DNA of 64,000 nt from Filosporella fistucella (taxonomy: Eukaryota; Ascomycota; Leotiomycetes; Helotiales), in the NCBI GenBank assembly GCA_030077755.1, contig JAQJZZ010000013.1, positions 496,001 through 560,000 on the forward strand. The letters are read 5' to 3'. Below are positions 12,064-23,240 of this stretch, in pieces (within the stretch, counting starts at the first letter, position 1; every line of letters begins with the position of its first letter). Under the pieces are notes generated by a model, which was not told the DNA's origin, ran no database searches, and saw nothing but the letters and a program-made list of their open reading frames with translations. The translations under genes were made by a program, and so were the position numbers.

Positions 12064-14853
12064 CTACACCACCTCTCTCCCCGGAGGTCTCCAATTCCCA
12101 AACAGATCAAAAGACTCTCGACTCCATGGTCCTCCCGGTGAATCTTCTTTGACAGGTCTTGCTACGGACTCATTTCCAGTTGTCATCCTGTTGACTCTGC
12201 TTATGACTCTAGGCGGAGGAGCCATAGGGTTTGTAGCGAGCATACTGGCGGTAATCACAGCGAGAGACTGAACTGATATCCCCCCAGTAGCTGGATTGAC
12301 CAATCTTGCTCTTGGAGGAACAAATGGTTTCCTTTGTGCGGCTCCTTTTGAAATGTTTGACGTTGCAGCTGTCTGCATGTCCGTTCCAGGACTGACCTCT
12401 GGGGGATTTTGAGCACCAAGTGGATTTGAAAAGCCTGTCTCATTTACAAGAAGTGGAGACGATCTGGGTGATGGCTTGACAACTGTTTGAGCAATCACTG
12501 GTTCAGGTGGCTCTGAAGTTCCTCCTTGGTCTGGAAATACGGGTATCTCTATCATCGAGTTTGAAGGTGTATTCGAAGACTTGATTATCGATCGGAAATG
12601 ATCTGTAGCGGATTGAATAGCACTAGCCAGTTGAGGTGTTACGACCACTTTCTTTCGCCCGACATTCTGGGGCACAGATGGTCGACTTTGAGGGGTCGTT
12701 TGAGCCTCCTCAGCCACGGTTATCGGCGGTAGTTCGTCGCTATTCTCTTGAACCTGAGCAGTCTTTGATGCTGCTTCCTTTTCTACAACCAAGTCTGGGG
12801 TGGATGTGACTTGGTGGTGTCCATCACCGCTTGGAATCGTTTCTGAAAATGCTACTTTCTCTGGTATGTGAAGCTTGTGAATTTCGGAGTTCGGGAAATT
12901 CACTTGTGGCACTGCTGCATGAGGTGAAGAGGCAGTCTGATCAGGCGCTTCCGAATCATGACCATGATGACTGACCCTGGTTGTTGTGAGCTTTTCTGTT
13001 TCTGAGATCTTCACTGGAGGTTCTGGCGATAGGTAGCCTCTGGAAGTGATCTCATTGTTATCAGGGGATCGTGAAAGGGAAGTCCCTGAAGCACTAGTCG
13101 ACTTTCCAGGTACGTCCGGATTTTCATTTTCATTATTAGGGGATGATAGAGAAGGATTGACTGTCGAGCGCTTATTCAACGCAGGAGCAACTTGTATGAT
13201 CGATTGGCTGGTCGATGGCCCTGGTCTTGAGGACCTGCTTATACCTGGATCTGACAACTCACCTGGCGACTCCACAGCTGGGACATTTCGGCGGCTCAGC
13301 ATGCGGTCGATAGTCTGAGCATCGATGCCTTTATCAGGAGACGAAGAAAATTCGTGAATCTCTACTGGTTTTCTCCTATTCAACCGAGCTCGCAGCTTCT
13401 CCTCTTGCTTCTTGCAAAACTCGTTTAATTCAATCGTTGCTTGCGATAACACAGGCTCCTCATTTCTGCTGAACGATTTCCCTGAAGACTTTTGGGCACT
13501 TTGAATAGCCTCAGATCCAATCATAGGTCGAGAGCTTGGACGATCCATCAACATCATCATTCGTTTTGGGGGTCTAGGCTTGATACGTAATGCCGACGTA
13601 GGACGTTCTGGGGTAGGCTCAATGATCGAGGAGGTTTGTGTTTCCTGCCGACGACTTTCGTGGTGTTTCGAAATCTCACTAATCTTGCTGGCAGGAGGTG
13701 GAAGAGGGGTCGAAAAGTCCAATTGCAGTGGTGGTTTCGTTTTCGGAACTTCCTTTAGCTTTTTGACCACCTCTTTCTCCTTTCTTATCACTCTGGGAGG
13801 CGGCTTTTCTGGAGAATGAATGTACAGGAAACTGTCCTCCTCAACCAAAGACGAAGATGAGTTGTTGCTTCCTTCAACGACCGGTGCAACTTGCTTTGGC
13901 GCTGGAGCGCGGGGAGCTGATCTTTTTGATTCTGGAGGTCTCGATAATGATAATGCTGCCCCAGTAAGATTACTAGCATACCCACTCTTTCGAGGGGGTG
14001 ATTTGCGAATTCTTTTCTGGATCTTTGCCGGCCGCTCTCTCTCTGTCCTTGCCGTAACCACAGGGTTGGAAATCGAAGACATTCCCTCGTCGTCTTCGTC
14101 CATTGTCAAATCAATCGTAGATGCAATTTGCTTACCAGATGGAACAACAGTCCGAAAAGGCTCATACCGCATCGACGCTGTGCTAGGTGGCCTCGAGGAT
14201 GCCAAGTTCAGGGTGGCCCCCATAAGATTTTGTGCGTAACCACTCTTACTCGAGCTGGGTTCGATTTGTTTACGACGCTTGGTCGGCCGTTCATTTTCTT
14301 CGTCCTCTTTCTTTCCATTCAATCGTTGCCTCTCCTCAAATGGGGAATTTTCAGGCAGAAGCGCTCTTCCATAATGCCCACTTGGAGTAAGCATTGCATT
14401 CAGAGGCTTTTGGCGTAAATATGCTGAAGCAGTAGGCGTTCCCGGCGCTCGCATCAAACCAGCAGAAGGTGAACCTGCTGCAAATTTTGCAGCAACTCTT
14501 TCCTCCCTCTCTTTAACCCTCTTATCTACCAACTCCGTGAGATCCTGATCCCTCTTCCCTACACATTCTCCTACTTCGACAAGAGTACCTCCCCTCTCCA
14601 ATTCCAACTCCTCTCCTTCATCGAACTCGGAATCACCCCGCCAATGTGTGTCTCCAACAAAATTCGACCGGTCATCGTACACCATTACACGTTTGTTGAA
14701 AGTATGAAATTTTAGTCTGCCATCCTGCCAACGTTTTTGCTTCCGCCTTATATCCTGCGTATAAAGACATCTAAATTCGAGGACAGGAGCTGTGTTTTGC
14801 GACTGAGGGACCTCCAAAGAAACTGGTACATCTCCAGAGATTGAGGTCGTCAT
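12064..14853 (-). CDS. DUF2439-domain protein, Mte1/Dbl2/ZGRF1-N-terminal type
   Basis: Intronless, 929 aa. Residues about 20-105 hold the DUF2439 signature: APVLEFRCLYTQDIRRKQKRWQ, LKFHTFNKRVMVYD, FVGDTHWR, then an acidic EGEELELERGG and LVEVGE. In yeast Mte1 and fission yeast Dbl2 this domain works in homologous recombination and D-loop control, recruiting the Mph1/Fml1 helicase, and it forms the N terminus of human ZGRF1. The rest is disordered and Ser/Pro/Lys-rich, with short repeated blocks (SGYAQNLMGATLNL near 210 and SGYASNLTGAALSL near 300). It ends with a conserved-looking tail, GPWSRESFDLFGNWRPPG. No helicase domain is present, as expected for the fungal members. It shares a 699-bp divergent promoter region with the BAR-SH3 gene. 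Confidence 0.85.
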   Translation of the reverse strand: MTTSISGDVPVSLEVPQSQNTAPVLEFRCLYTQDIRRKQKRWQDGRLKFHTFNKRVMVYDDRSNFVGDTHWRGDSEFDEGEELELERGGTLVEVGECVGKRDQDLTELVDKRVKEREERVAAKFAAGSPSAGLMRAPGTPTASAYLRQKPLNAMLTPSGHYGRALLPENSPFEERQRLNGKKEDEENERPTKRRKQIEPSSSKSGYAQNLMGATLNLASSRPPSTASMRYEPFRTVVPSGKQIASTIDLTMDEDDEGMSSISNPVVTARTERERPAKIQKRIRKSPPRKSGYASNLTGAALSLSRPPESKRSAPRAPAPKQVAPVVEGSNNSSSSLVEEDSFLYIHSPEKPPPRVIRKEKEVVKKLKEVPKTKPPLQLDFSTPLPPPASKISEISKHHESRRQETQTSSIIEPTPERPTSALRIKPRPPKRMMMLMDRPSSRPMIGSEAIQSAQKSSGKSFSRNEEPVLSQATIELNEFCKKQEEKLRARLNRRKPVEIHEFSSSPDKGIDAQTIDRMLSRRNVPAVESPGELSDPGISRSSRPGPSTSQSIIQVAPALNKRSTVNPSLSSPNNENENPDVPGKSTSASGTSLSRSPDNNEITSRGYLSPEPPVKISETEKLTTTRVSHHGHDSEAPDQTASSPHAAVPQVNFPNSEIHKLHIPEKVAFSETIPSGDGHHQVTSTPDLVVEKEAASKTAQVQENSDELPPITVAEEAQTTPQSRPSVPQNVGRKKVVVTPQLASAIQSATDHFRSIIKSSNTPSNSMIEIPVFPDQGGTSEPPEPVIAQTVVKPSPRSSPLLVNETGFSNPLGAQNPPEVSPGTDMQTAATSNISKGAAQRKPFVPPRARLVNPATGGISVQSLAVITASMLATNPMAPPPRVISRVNRMTTGNESVARPVKEDSPGGPWSRESFDLFGNWRPPGREVV

Positions 14854-15552
14854 CGCCTCGGAAGTTTGAGTGGTGCAAATTGAATCATGGTCCGCTTTCT
14901 TTCCTTCGCGTAAAGTACATCAGTCGAGGCAGTTCGGAGTTTTTGCAGATTCGTGGAACAGCAGGATGTCGGATCCCAATTGTAGCGCGACTTTTTGACG
15001 CGAGGCAGACGCGCTAGCCCTGTCAATCACGTGCACCAGATATCTTTTTCCATTATCGAATCATTTCAGAACTACTTGAAGTCGATTGTCGGCACTTTCA
15101 AAGGGGTTCAAAACATTGAGATTGTTCTCCTAAGGGTAAGACGTTATTTCTCCTCTATATTGTACGTTTTCACTCGTTTCTCGTCATCGTCCACTTTTCA
15201 CACAAGTATTGTAGGGATCTCAGTTTAGGCGTGGAAGACCCCGCGAACAGGCTCTGAACCTGTTTGACGAGGAAGTTGGAGAGCTTGCGCCGCACCGCAT
15301 ATCAGTGCGCAGCAATTCATCATACTGGACGTGACCTATTCGCCCAAACGCGAACCTCACTCCTTACAAGACGAGGCTGTGTTGAATTAATCTGACTCCA
15401 ACTGTCGTTCCTTCATCGATCGTCTTACCTTACTTTTAAATCATATCCCTTCGCAGATACAAAAGCTTTCCATCGTCATCTTCGCTAGGCAGGCAGGCAG
15501 CTCATCAGTCTTTACCAACATCAAGAATTGAGGATCACAAGCATCGCACAAG
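14854..15552. promoter_or_regulatory. shared divergent promoter region (DUF2439 gene / BAR-SH3 gene)
   Basis: The two ATGs face away from each other across 699 bp. No TATA box stands out. A pyrimidine-rich stretch lies ahead of the plus-strand start (15410-15470). Coregulation is possible but not shown. Confidence 0.5.
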
Positions 15553-17038
15553 ATGAATTCCATGCACCGCCAATTTGGCAAGCTCATGAAGAAGGGCCCA
15601 GGTGACAATGCCAATGTTTCTGTGTTACTGAGTGACTATGAGGACGCAGATAAGATGCTCACAAAGGTTGGTTCGTGCTCTGGTAGGGTTGTGGCATGTT
15701 GGCTAAACATTTCTGTACAGATAATCGAAGCATCAAAAGCTTGGAAAGACTCCTGGGTTTCCATTCTCAATATTCAAGTTACTACCTCGTCAATCTTCGA
15801 AGAGCTCTATAATCCTATAGTGGGTGCAAGTGATGGTCATGGCCACGAACCCGTTGAAACCCCCCGCCTTCAACTAGAGCGGACAGCAAAATTGAAGGAA
15901 GCATACACAGAACTCAAGAGCGAATTAATCGGGGAGATTGGGTTAATGGATGAGAGGGTGATAAGACCGGCGACAGATGCAAAGGAATATCTACAACCTG
16001 TCAGGAAGACAATTAAGAAGAGAGAGAACAAAAGACTTGACTGGGAACGATATATTGACAAAGTCAACAACTATCAGAGAAAACCTAAACGGACAGATCG
16101 TGAAAATGCAGCATTAGCCAAGGCCGAAGAGGAATTAGCCAAGGCAGCAGATGTTTGTCCCACGAAATTCTCACTTCGACACTGCTGACATCAATTAGGA
16201 TTTCAAAGTTGCAGATGAGCATATTAAAGAAGTCTTGCCACCTATTATCGCTGCTGCATTCGCCATACTACCTCACCTACTATCCGTCCAAATCATGATC
16301 CAGAATACACTTTTGGCGCAATACTACACAACACTCCATAATTACTGTGAAGACAATGGATTCCCATCACCATCACCACCTATGCAAGATGTCATATCAA
16401 CTTGGAATAGAGATTTCAAGCCAGTGCAGGAAGAAATTGAGAGTATCAGCTGCATCGCACGTGGAAAAGCCGTACATCAATCAATGTCACTCGGGGACGA
16501 GCCCAGCAAGAAAGGCTCAGTCACGGGACTGAACGTTCGCAATGGTTTTGCTCGCCGTACTTCCTCCCAGGGCCTCATAAGTTCTCATCCTTCGCCATCA
16601 AAGCCAGAGACTCACCGCGTCATGCGGATACCCTCATCAAATTCAATTGCAGTGGTGTCGCCTCCACGCGAGCCATCCCCCGAACCACCATCGTATGCAT
16701 CCCCAGACTATTCAACACATCTCACACCAGTCTCTTCTTACTCTGCCCACTCTCCCGCCGGGCCAACAGGAGATTATTTCCAACGGTCATCCAACGTTGG
16801 TGCCGCAGGGAAGAAGAAGCCCCCTCCTCCCCCTCCCAAACGAATCGGTTCCCAAAATTCAGGAATTTACGCGGTAGCTCTGTATGCCTTCGAAGGCCAA
16901 AGCCAAGGCGATCTCAGCTTCAAAGAAGGCGACCAGATCAAAGTAGTCAAGAAAACCGGGTCTACAGATGACTGGTGGGAAGGCGAGCTTAGGGGTAAGA
17001 AAGGAAGTTTTCCTGCTAACTATTGTAAATTGGCTTGA
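15553..17038 (+). CDS. BAR and SH3 domain protein, amphiphysin/Rvs167-like
   Basis: Join 15553-15666, 15721-16152, 16199-17038; 461 aa. Residues 1 to about 265 form a helical BAR-type region (MNSMHRQFGKLMKKG..., IIEASKAWKDSWV, RPATDAKEYLQPVRKTIKKRENKRLDWERY). A Ser/Pro-rich linker with a KKKPPPPPPKR proline run follows. The last about 57 residues are a complete SH3 domain (ALYAFEGQ, DLSFKEGDQI, DDWWEGEL, GSFPANYCKL). Family knowledge: such proteins bend membranes and link endocytosis to actin through SH3 ligands. The linker polyproline could be an internal or partner SH3 ligand. Intron 1 (54 nt) is stop-free and in frame, so it could be read through, but it has clear GT...TACAG ends and removing it restores the expected spacing. 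Similar to proteins annotated as SH3 domain signalling protein in related fungi. Confidence 0.87.
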
Positions 17039-17747
17039 ATATAGCTCAGCTAGCTTGTTTGGGTATATGAGCAGATAGAACATAACCCAGGGCTCACAGT
17101 GTAGCTTATGAACTGATGATGACAAAAGTAATGATGGTATGGAGGGAACAAATGGTAGATTTCCATAGGATTACAGGACAAGTAGCCTGGTGTTTGAGGA
17201 TGGGTTGGAAATCAAAAGAATATTGGTTTTGGGCATTTTACTCCCTGCGTCTCGCTTTGAAAGTGAACTCTGTATGCTTCAACCCCCTCAAATTTTATAC
17301 CTCCTGTGTCTACGATTTTGTACTTCAACAACGAGAGGAAAAATTGAGAACACTACAGCGACAAAAAACAACTCAGGCTCATCACTAGAAATATTTCGGA
17401 AAGCGAAAAACAAGATAAACAAATTGGAAGCCAAAAGTTTTCTAAGTCAAAAATGACAAAACTCCAGTCCCCCCTCCGAAATGGGGACACTTAGAAAACC
17501 CAAAGGTTATTTAAAGATCGACAGCCAGTTTTACTTGAGGCTAGGTAGCAACAGAGCCACCCCGCCGGCGGGGTGGCTATACATTGAGAGGACTTATTTA
17601 CGTAGATATATACAATTTTCGATAGGGGTTCAATATGGCCCTGTGGCTCCCGACAAATGGTCCAAACGCAATTTCAGGTGACGAAGACATTAAATGTTAA
17701 ATTTATAAAAGGGCGTTAATTCATAGTTGTTATTTGAAACATCCTAT
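17039..17747. other. intergenic, convergent 3' ends, AT-rich with a GC palindrome
   Basis: No gene supported. The stretch is AT-rich apart from a perfect palindrome at 17555-17578. Confidence 0.6.
17555..17578. repeat. 24-bp perfect GC-rich palindrome
   Basis: Bases 17555-17566 are followed, with no spacer, by their exact reverse complement (17567-17578). The centre is GCCGGC flanked by CCCC/GGGG runs. It sits in AT-rich non-coding DNA between two convergent genes. It could be a terminator-like hairpin, a protein-binding site, or the centre of a small inverted-repeat element. Confidence 0.9.
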
Positions 17748-19824
17748 CTATCCACCACCCGCCATCCTTTTCATCCTCTCCTCTGCCGCCCTCGCCCTTC
17801 TCTCCCTCTCAAGCCTCATCCTCATCTCAGGTGTTAATCCCCTAGCTTCTTCCTCCCTCTTCTCTTGTGCAGTCTTCTGCACCTGTCCTAGTGCCAACGC
17901 TCTTCCTCTTCCTGCCGCCTTCCCAAGCGGTCCACTATCAACTACCTTCGGACCTTCTTCTTTTAGCCTCTTTTCTTCCGCTTTGCGCCTCTCTTCTTCT
18001 TTCTTAGCATCTTCTTTCTTCTCTCTGGCATCTCTTTGCTCGGCTTCCGCGCGGGTCATAGCTGGTGGGACATGTGCTGCTTCCCAATTCCATTTCTTCT
18101 CGCCTAATTCTGACCGAGAGACTCTGAATGCGTCTCTTGTTGGCCGGTCGCCTGCCAGATCGAATGGTGTTTTCTTATCGCCATTGAGAACGAGAGGGCT
18201 TGCTGATGCTTTGATGAGAAGACCTGATACTAATGGCGCGGAGTTCTGACTTGCTGCTAGATGAAGGAGGGTTGGCGCGTGGAAATTTTGTTGCGAATCC
18301 TGAGGATAGAAAACGAAATCTGGGGACAGATCGTTTGACTTTAGATATGATAATAGTGCCGGTACTCTTGACCGTTTTATCAATGCCTGTATTTGGGTGG
18401 TATGCTGCAAGGCAATTTCATCTTCATCTGATCGCTTTGGTACTGAAGTGGGAGTCTGTTTGCTGGCCTTCGCTGTGGCAGCATGCTTTGCAGCCTCTTC
18501 AGCAGCAACTTTTGCCTTCGCGATGGCAGCTTCATCAACCTCCTTAACCTTCACACGAGTGAGTTCAACGAAAGAACGCATTAATTCATTTTGAGTAGCA
18601 CGCCGTGTACTGAAAGGAAACCCCCGTATCCTTGGATCGGTATGTCGTAACACTTGGCCATCATACGGACCAAATAAGGTTCTCCTACTTGTGCTTCCCG
18701 TCGCACGCATGAACAGCAATTCAGACGTATCAATCATGCCTTTCCACTCTTGCAGTAACAACCGCACTTCCTCAGTAAGTGCTTGTTCGTTATACCTCCT
18801 CAGACTGGCTCCAGCCGAGTGAGCAGCACCTTTTGCAGCATCATTAGATGATTGTGCACCACCTTGTTTTCGACGAGTTGTATATCGATGGAACGTTTTG
18901 TGTGCGAGTACCGTTGCTTCTCTCATGAGTGGTCCTGTTGAGTTCGATTTCGATTGTCTCGGCTCCAGAGAAACCACCATAGCAGCAAAATGGCCACCAC
19001 CAATCATACAGAGAAAAATGTGAGGCCCTTTGTACACTTCTGGCAGCGGAACTCCGCTTGCATTTGTTGCTATCTTTGGCTGTGGTTTTGGCGTCAACTG
19101 CTTCTTCTGAATCGTATCCAAAATTGAGGCCTCATTCTCTTGTTCGGAATTTGAGAAAATAGCACGGTATATGCCTAAGTATGTGTTTTGTGGTAAGGTG
19201 GGTGTAGTAAACCATAATAACGGAGGCTTCCCCGAGCCTCGATTTTGTTTTGAAGATGTCAACCCGTCCTCATTCTCATTGACGTTTGACATATTCGCCT
19301 GCTTTTTTAATAAGGCACTCAATGTCGTCTCCTTTCGCGCATCTTCCTCATCCTCGGAATCAGATGAGTCAGAGCCAGAAAGACTTTCATCAAGGTCTGC
19401 AAATCGTCAACATGGGCTCCTCCATCAAAGCTAGAATTTGTCTACCTCCGACCAACTTTTCAAATTCCCCTTCCGAGACTGGCTTTGCGCCTCGAATTCT
19501 CTGCTTCAAATTGTAACCATGAAGATCTGATCGAATATGGCCCCGTTGATCCTCCACTGTGTGGAAAGTTACCCCGCACAAGGAGCAAGACTTTGAGCCC
19601 ACCGCATTTTCCGTTCGCGACTCTTCGCCATTCGATATTCTTGTGTCTGTGGCCTCTATTCCCTCCTGCGGTCCTTCGTTCTTGTCGTCCTTCCGTGCCA
19701 GAGTCGACAGGATGTCCTGAGGAATATCATACACTAATTGTATTAGCATGTAAGTCCAGAAATTTTAGAGAGTCACCGTACCATATAGAGGTCTTCGAGT
19801 GACTTCCTCCTTTCTTTGCTCCAT
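17748..19824 (-). CDS. VMS1: Vms1/ANKZF1 homologue, tRNA hydrolase of ribosome-associated quality control
   Basis: Complement of join 17748-19396, 19446-19733, 19782-19824; 659 aa. It starts MEQRKEEVTRRPLYVYDIPQ. A C2H2 finger C64-x2-C67-x12-H80-x5-H86 follows, then an acidic SDSSDSEDEED stretch. The VLRF1 release-factor-like domain has GGGHFAAM (about 243-250) and RRKQGGAQ, whose Gln (about 288) corresponds to the catalytic Gln of yeast Vms1. Ankyrin-type repeats (TLLHLAASQNS, KKTPFDLA) come next, then a Lys/Glu coiled coil. Near the C terminus a VCP-interacting motif fits R-x5-AA-x2-R exactly. Known role: Vms1 frees stalled nascent chains from peptidyl-tRNA on 60S subunits and binds Cdc48. 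All parts are intact. The start is the ATG at 19824; the frame stays open upstream but only through non-ATG codons. Confidence 0.92.
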
Positions 19825-20381
19825 TTGGAGGTATGGGGAAGCTCTAGCTTGCGGCAACGGGGTGTAAGTGGAAATAGATGTAACTATTTCGCCGTGGTGG
19901 GATAAAGATGAGTCTTGATCCTTATCGGGCGATAAGCGGCTCGGCAGAATAATTCTCCTGCCGAGAGCTATCCCTGACGCCTCCAAATGACGTAGAGCTT
20001 GATTGCAAGCTTCAAGCTACAGATTTCCATGTGCAACTCCAAGCAGGGAATTTAGTCGTGAATATACGACACCCATGACACATAACTTTTCTAGTGGGAC
20101 AAGCTCAATCACCCTCTTCGGGAATCAATTGACCATTGGCTCTTACTATAATAAATCAAATACAGCATTGCGGGGTGAAGGTCCAGACCTTGCCGGTGCT
20201 GATCATCTACAGTCTGAGCCGTGGTGGAGCAAACAGGCATCCGTCATCGAATTTAAGATTCCCATACATAAGAAAGTAGAACAACCCATTCTATATCGAT
20301 TACAACCCTTGTCAAATTCAACAAACTTTCTATCCCACCGACTGGTCGGCTCCTCCTGTCTCTCATTCTCACAATACTAAA
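19825..20381. promoter_or_regulatory. shared divergent promoter region (VMS1 / HAM1-like gene)
   Basis: 557 bp lie between head-to-head start codons. A polypyrimidine stretch precedes the plus-strand ATG (20343-20372). No specific element can be named. Confidence 0.5.
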
Positions 20382-22667
20382 ATGTCTTCTTGTTTTGGAT
20401 CGAGAAAGAAATCTCGGAATGGCGATCGAGAGCCATTGCTGCCTCAATATGAGGATGATACGTCCCTTCAACGAGCAGCTCATCAAAAGATGCATACATA
20501 TCAAATGCTTCGAGCCATATCTAAAGGATTCATGCCTTCGACCGAACAGACCATTATAAATTTGAGAACTCTCCTAGCTTCAGACTTTCTGAATCCAGAA
20601 ACCCCAGGGCTGAGTGATAGCGGAAAGAGACTTATGAAATTCTCAAAGCAATGGATTCAAGAATTCATTGAGCTGTTAAGGAATAAAAATGATGGCGATC
20701 AGATTCAAGACTTCATTTGGTTTCTGTTACATGCACGAATGTCAATTGATACTGGGGATCTCATTCAAACGGCTACATCATCAAGAGCCAAGGCCGATGC
20801 TTCAGCGGGTATGTTAGCTTCTAAGCTCTTGAATTTACGCTAACAAATCACAGCATACGAAAGTGTCAGGACAGTTGGAAGCCTTCTTCTTACAAACTCT
20901 GACTTCAGAATATTCCTGTCTGATCTGAACACAATAGGTAGACAGGTCTTTGCCGATACTGCCAATACTGTTTCAAATGTTGCGCAAGAAGCAGCCAAGC
21001 AAATTGAGCCATCAGCAGAAGAAACCGAGATAGTGAAGAACCCGGGCAGCGAAGAAGGCCCAGCACCCACTGGTGAGGATTTGGGAGCAGAAGTTGCTGA
21101 ACTTGGAAACGTTGTTGCGAATGGTGTCAAGAAGACTGGAGAGGAAGCGCTCGAAAGTATCAAGGAGAATACATCAGGTGATCAAAGGGAGACTTTGACA
21201 TACCGTCTGAAAGCTGCCGTCACCAAGCTCCGGAAGCGAAATGACTACTCTGACTCAGTATCAACTATTGGTCTTCTTATTCAGAGATATGCCAAAGTTT
21301 ATTCCAGAGCTGTTGACGAGACCATCGAAGCTGTTCAAGAGGACGTCGATACCAATGACGAGCTGGACCGTGCGATCAAGAATGGCTGGTCTCTCCTCAG
21401 CTCCTTTGGATCAAAGAAAGAATGGGAAGAACTTGAAAACCGATTCAATAAAGTGGTTTCACACTCCCAAAAAGATCCGGAATTTGAAAAGCTCATGGAA
21501 GACGTCGCAGCATCTATCCAAAAGATGCTCACTGACCCAAATTTCTTCGAATCAGCCGAAAATAAGATCGAGTCTCTGAAGGAGAAATCAAAGGAAGTCG
21601 GCACCGATTCACCACTTAAACAAGACGTCGAGGCTCTCTTGCAACAAGCTCGTCGAACTTTCGACTCTGTCATAAACGACGAAGATATCGCCAAATTGAT
21701 CCGCACCACTCTTCGCATCACCAATGTCATCTCACCCAAAAACCACATCACCAACCCTGAGCTTTTGTCCGACTCAACCACGATCCTCTTTCCCCTCCTT
21801 GTAAGCGCAATCCAATACCTTCCAATCCCCCGTCTCGAAATCTCCGCTCCAGAAGTCGACCTCCTCCTTGAGAACCTGATCCTCGAGCCTGGAAAAACAA
21901 TTAATCACACTTCCTTCCTCCCTTTCCGCCTCCTCATAAAAACCTACAATGACCTCTCTATCCGCAAAGCTCGCTTCAGAACTATCACTACCACCACCTC
22001 CGTCACAACCATAAAACTGCAAGGTCTTTCTCTGCGTGCCGAAGAACTAGGATTCTGGCTCCGTCTCCACAAAGGCATTTTCCGTTTCTCAGACGAGGGA
22101 ATAGCTTCTTTCGAGCTAGACGACAGAGGCGTCGATATCGAGCTCGACGTTGAAATCGGCCGTGAAAGATTGGAGAAAATCCTCACCCTCCGCGACGTCA
22201 GAGTCAAGATCCATCATCTCTCCTACACCTTACGCAAATCGAAATTTGCCTGCTTGGCTTGGCTATTCAAGCCTCTCCTCCGCCCCATCTTGCGCAAGGT
22301 ACTGGAGAAACAAGTCGCCACAGCAATAGGCGATTTCTTCCACGCTGCGAATCGCGAATTGTTGTTCGCGCGAGAGAGATTGAGAGCTACGAGGATAGCG
22401 GATCCAAATGATCTACTCACTTTTGTGAAAGCCGTAGCGTCCAGATTGACGCCGGAAGAAGACCCGGATCTGTATGCGGCAGTGGGAGTCAGAGGGGGAG
22501 CAGAGAACAGAGGAAATGTCTTCGCGGGTGTTTATGCCCCGGGAAGTGTGGTTAAGCTTTGGGATGAGGAGGCTGCGAGGGCGGGGGAGAGGGTGGATGA
22601 TAATGCTGAGGTGAGGAGCTGGAGGAATGAGATTTTTGATGTGCAGAGTAGATCTTTGTTTTCGTAG
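20382..22667 (+). CDS. HAM1-like (BPI/lipid-transfer-type) fungal protein
   Basis: Join 20382-20808, 20854-22667; 746 aa. The N terminus MSSCFGSRKK has a cysteine beside basic residues, and EPLLPQY is a dileucine-type signal. A helical HAM1 N-terminal region covers residues about 20-430 (TEQTIINLRTLL, LTYRLKAAVTKLRKRNDYSDSVSTI, ELENRFNKVV). From about 430 on comes a beta-rich part with LLVSAIQYLPIPRLEISAPEVD, DDRGVDIELDVEIGR and SKFACLAWLFKPLLRPILRKVLEKQV, which resembles the tubular lipid-binding fold in fungal HAM1-C proteins. No catalytic motif is seen. The 45-nt intron (GTATGT...CACAG) is among the shortest here. Function in fungi is poorly known; hydrophobic-ligand or lipid handling is inference from the fold family. 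Confidence 0.85.
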
Positions 22668-23240
22668 GCCGTTATGGGTGGCAACAGGACCGGGATGGAT
22701 GGAGTTTGGGTCGGATTCACAAATTGTCATATTGTATGAAAACACACGGCGCGGATGTAATTGGAGCAAGCACAAATAATGAATATTTAGGATATCAGCT
22801 TCAAGATTAGGGGAATCTTTGTTGCATATCGCATTTCTCCGGAAGTCCCGAAATTCTTAGGTTGATTACAATCTCCATGTTATCCAACAAAAAGACAGAG
22901 AGTTGATCCTAATCTCACCACTTTCGTCTCAAGGAAGAATATGACTCATTCGAAGGTTCAGAAACCCGAGAACTCCAAATGACCCTCTCAATGTCCCATC
23001 CACTCTCTATCCAGGGGTTCGTCTCGATTCTCCCAGCGTCCACCGGACAATTTCGCAAGTGCGATGCCCAAATTATTTTCATCCCGAGGCTCGATGGAAA
23101 TCATCTTATGCTATTTGCACTTTCTTGTTATTGTCTAATTTTCGAAGCTCAAGAGCAGCCTCCACAGATTATCCGCAACATCAGAATCCAAGTCTATCAT
23201 CCGCATTGTACAATCTATCACCAATTATTTACATCTAATC
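22668..23240. other. intergenic, convergent 3' ends
   Basis: No gene supported. A short plus-strand open frame at 22979-23257 overlaps the next gene's end and looks like chance. Confidence 0.6.
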
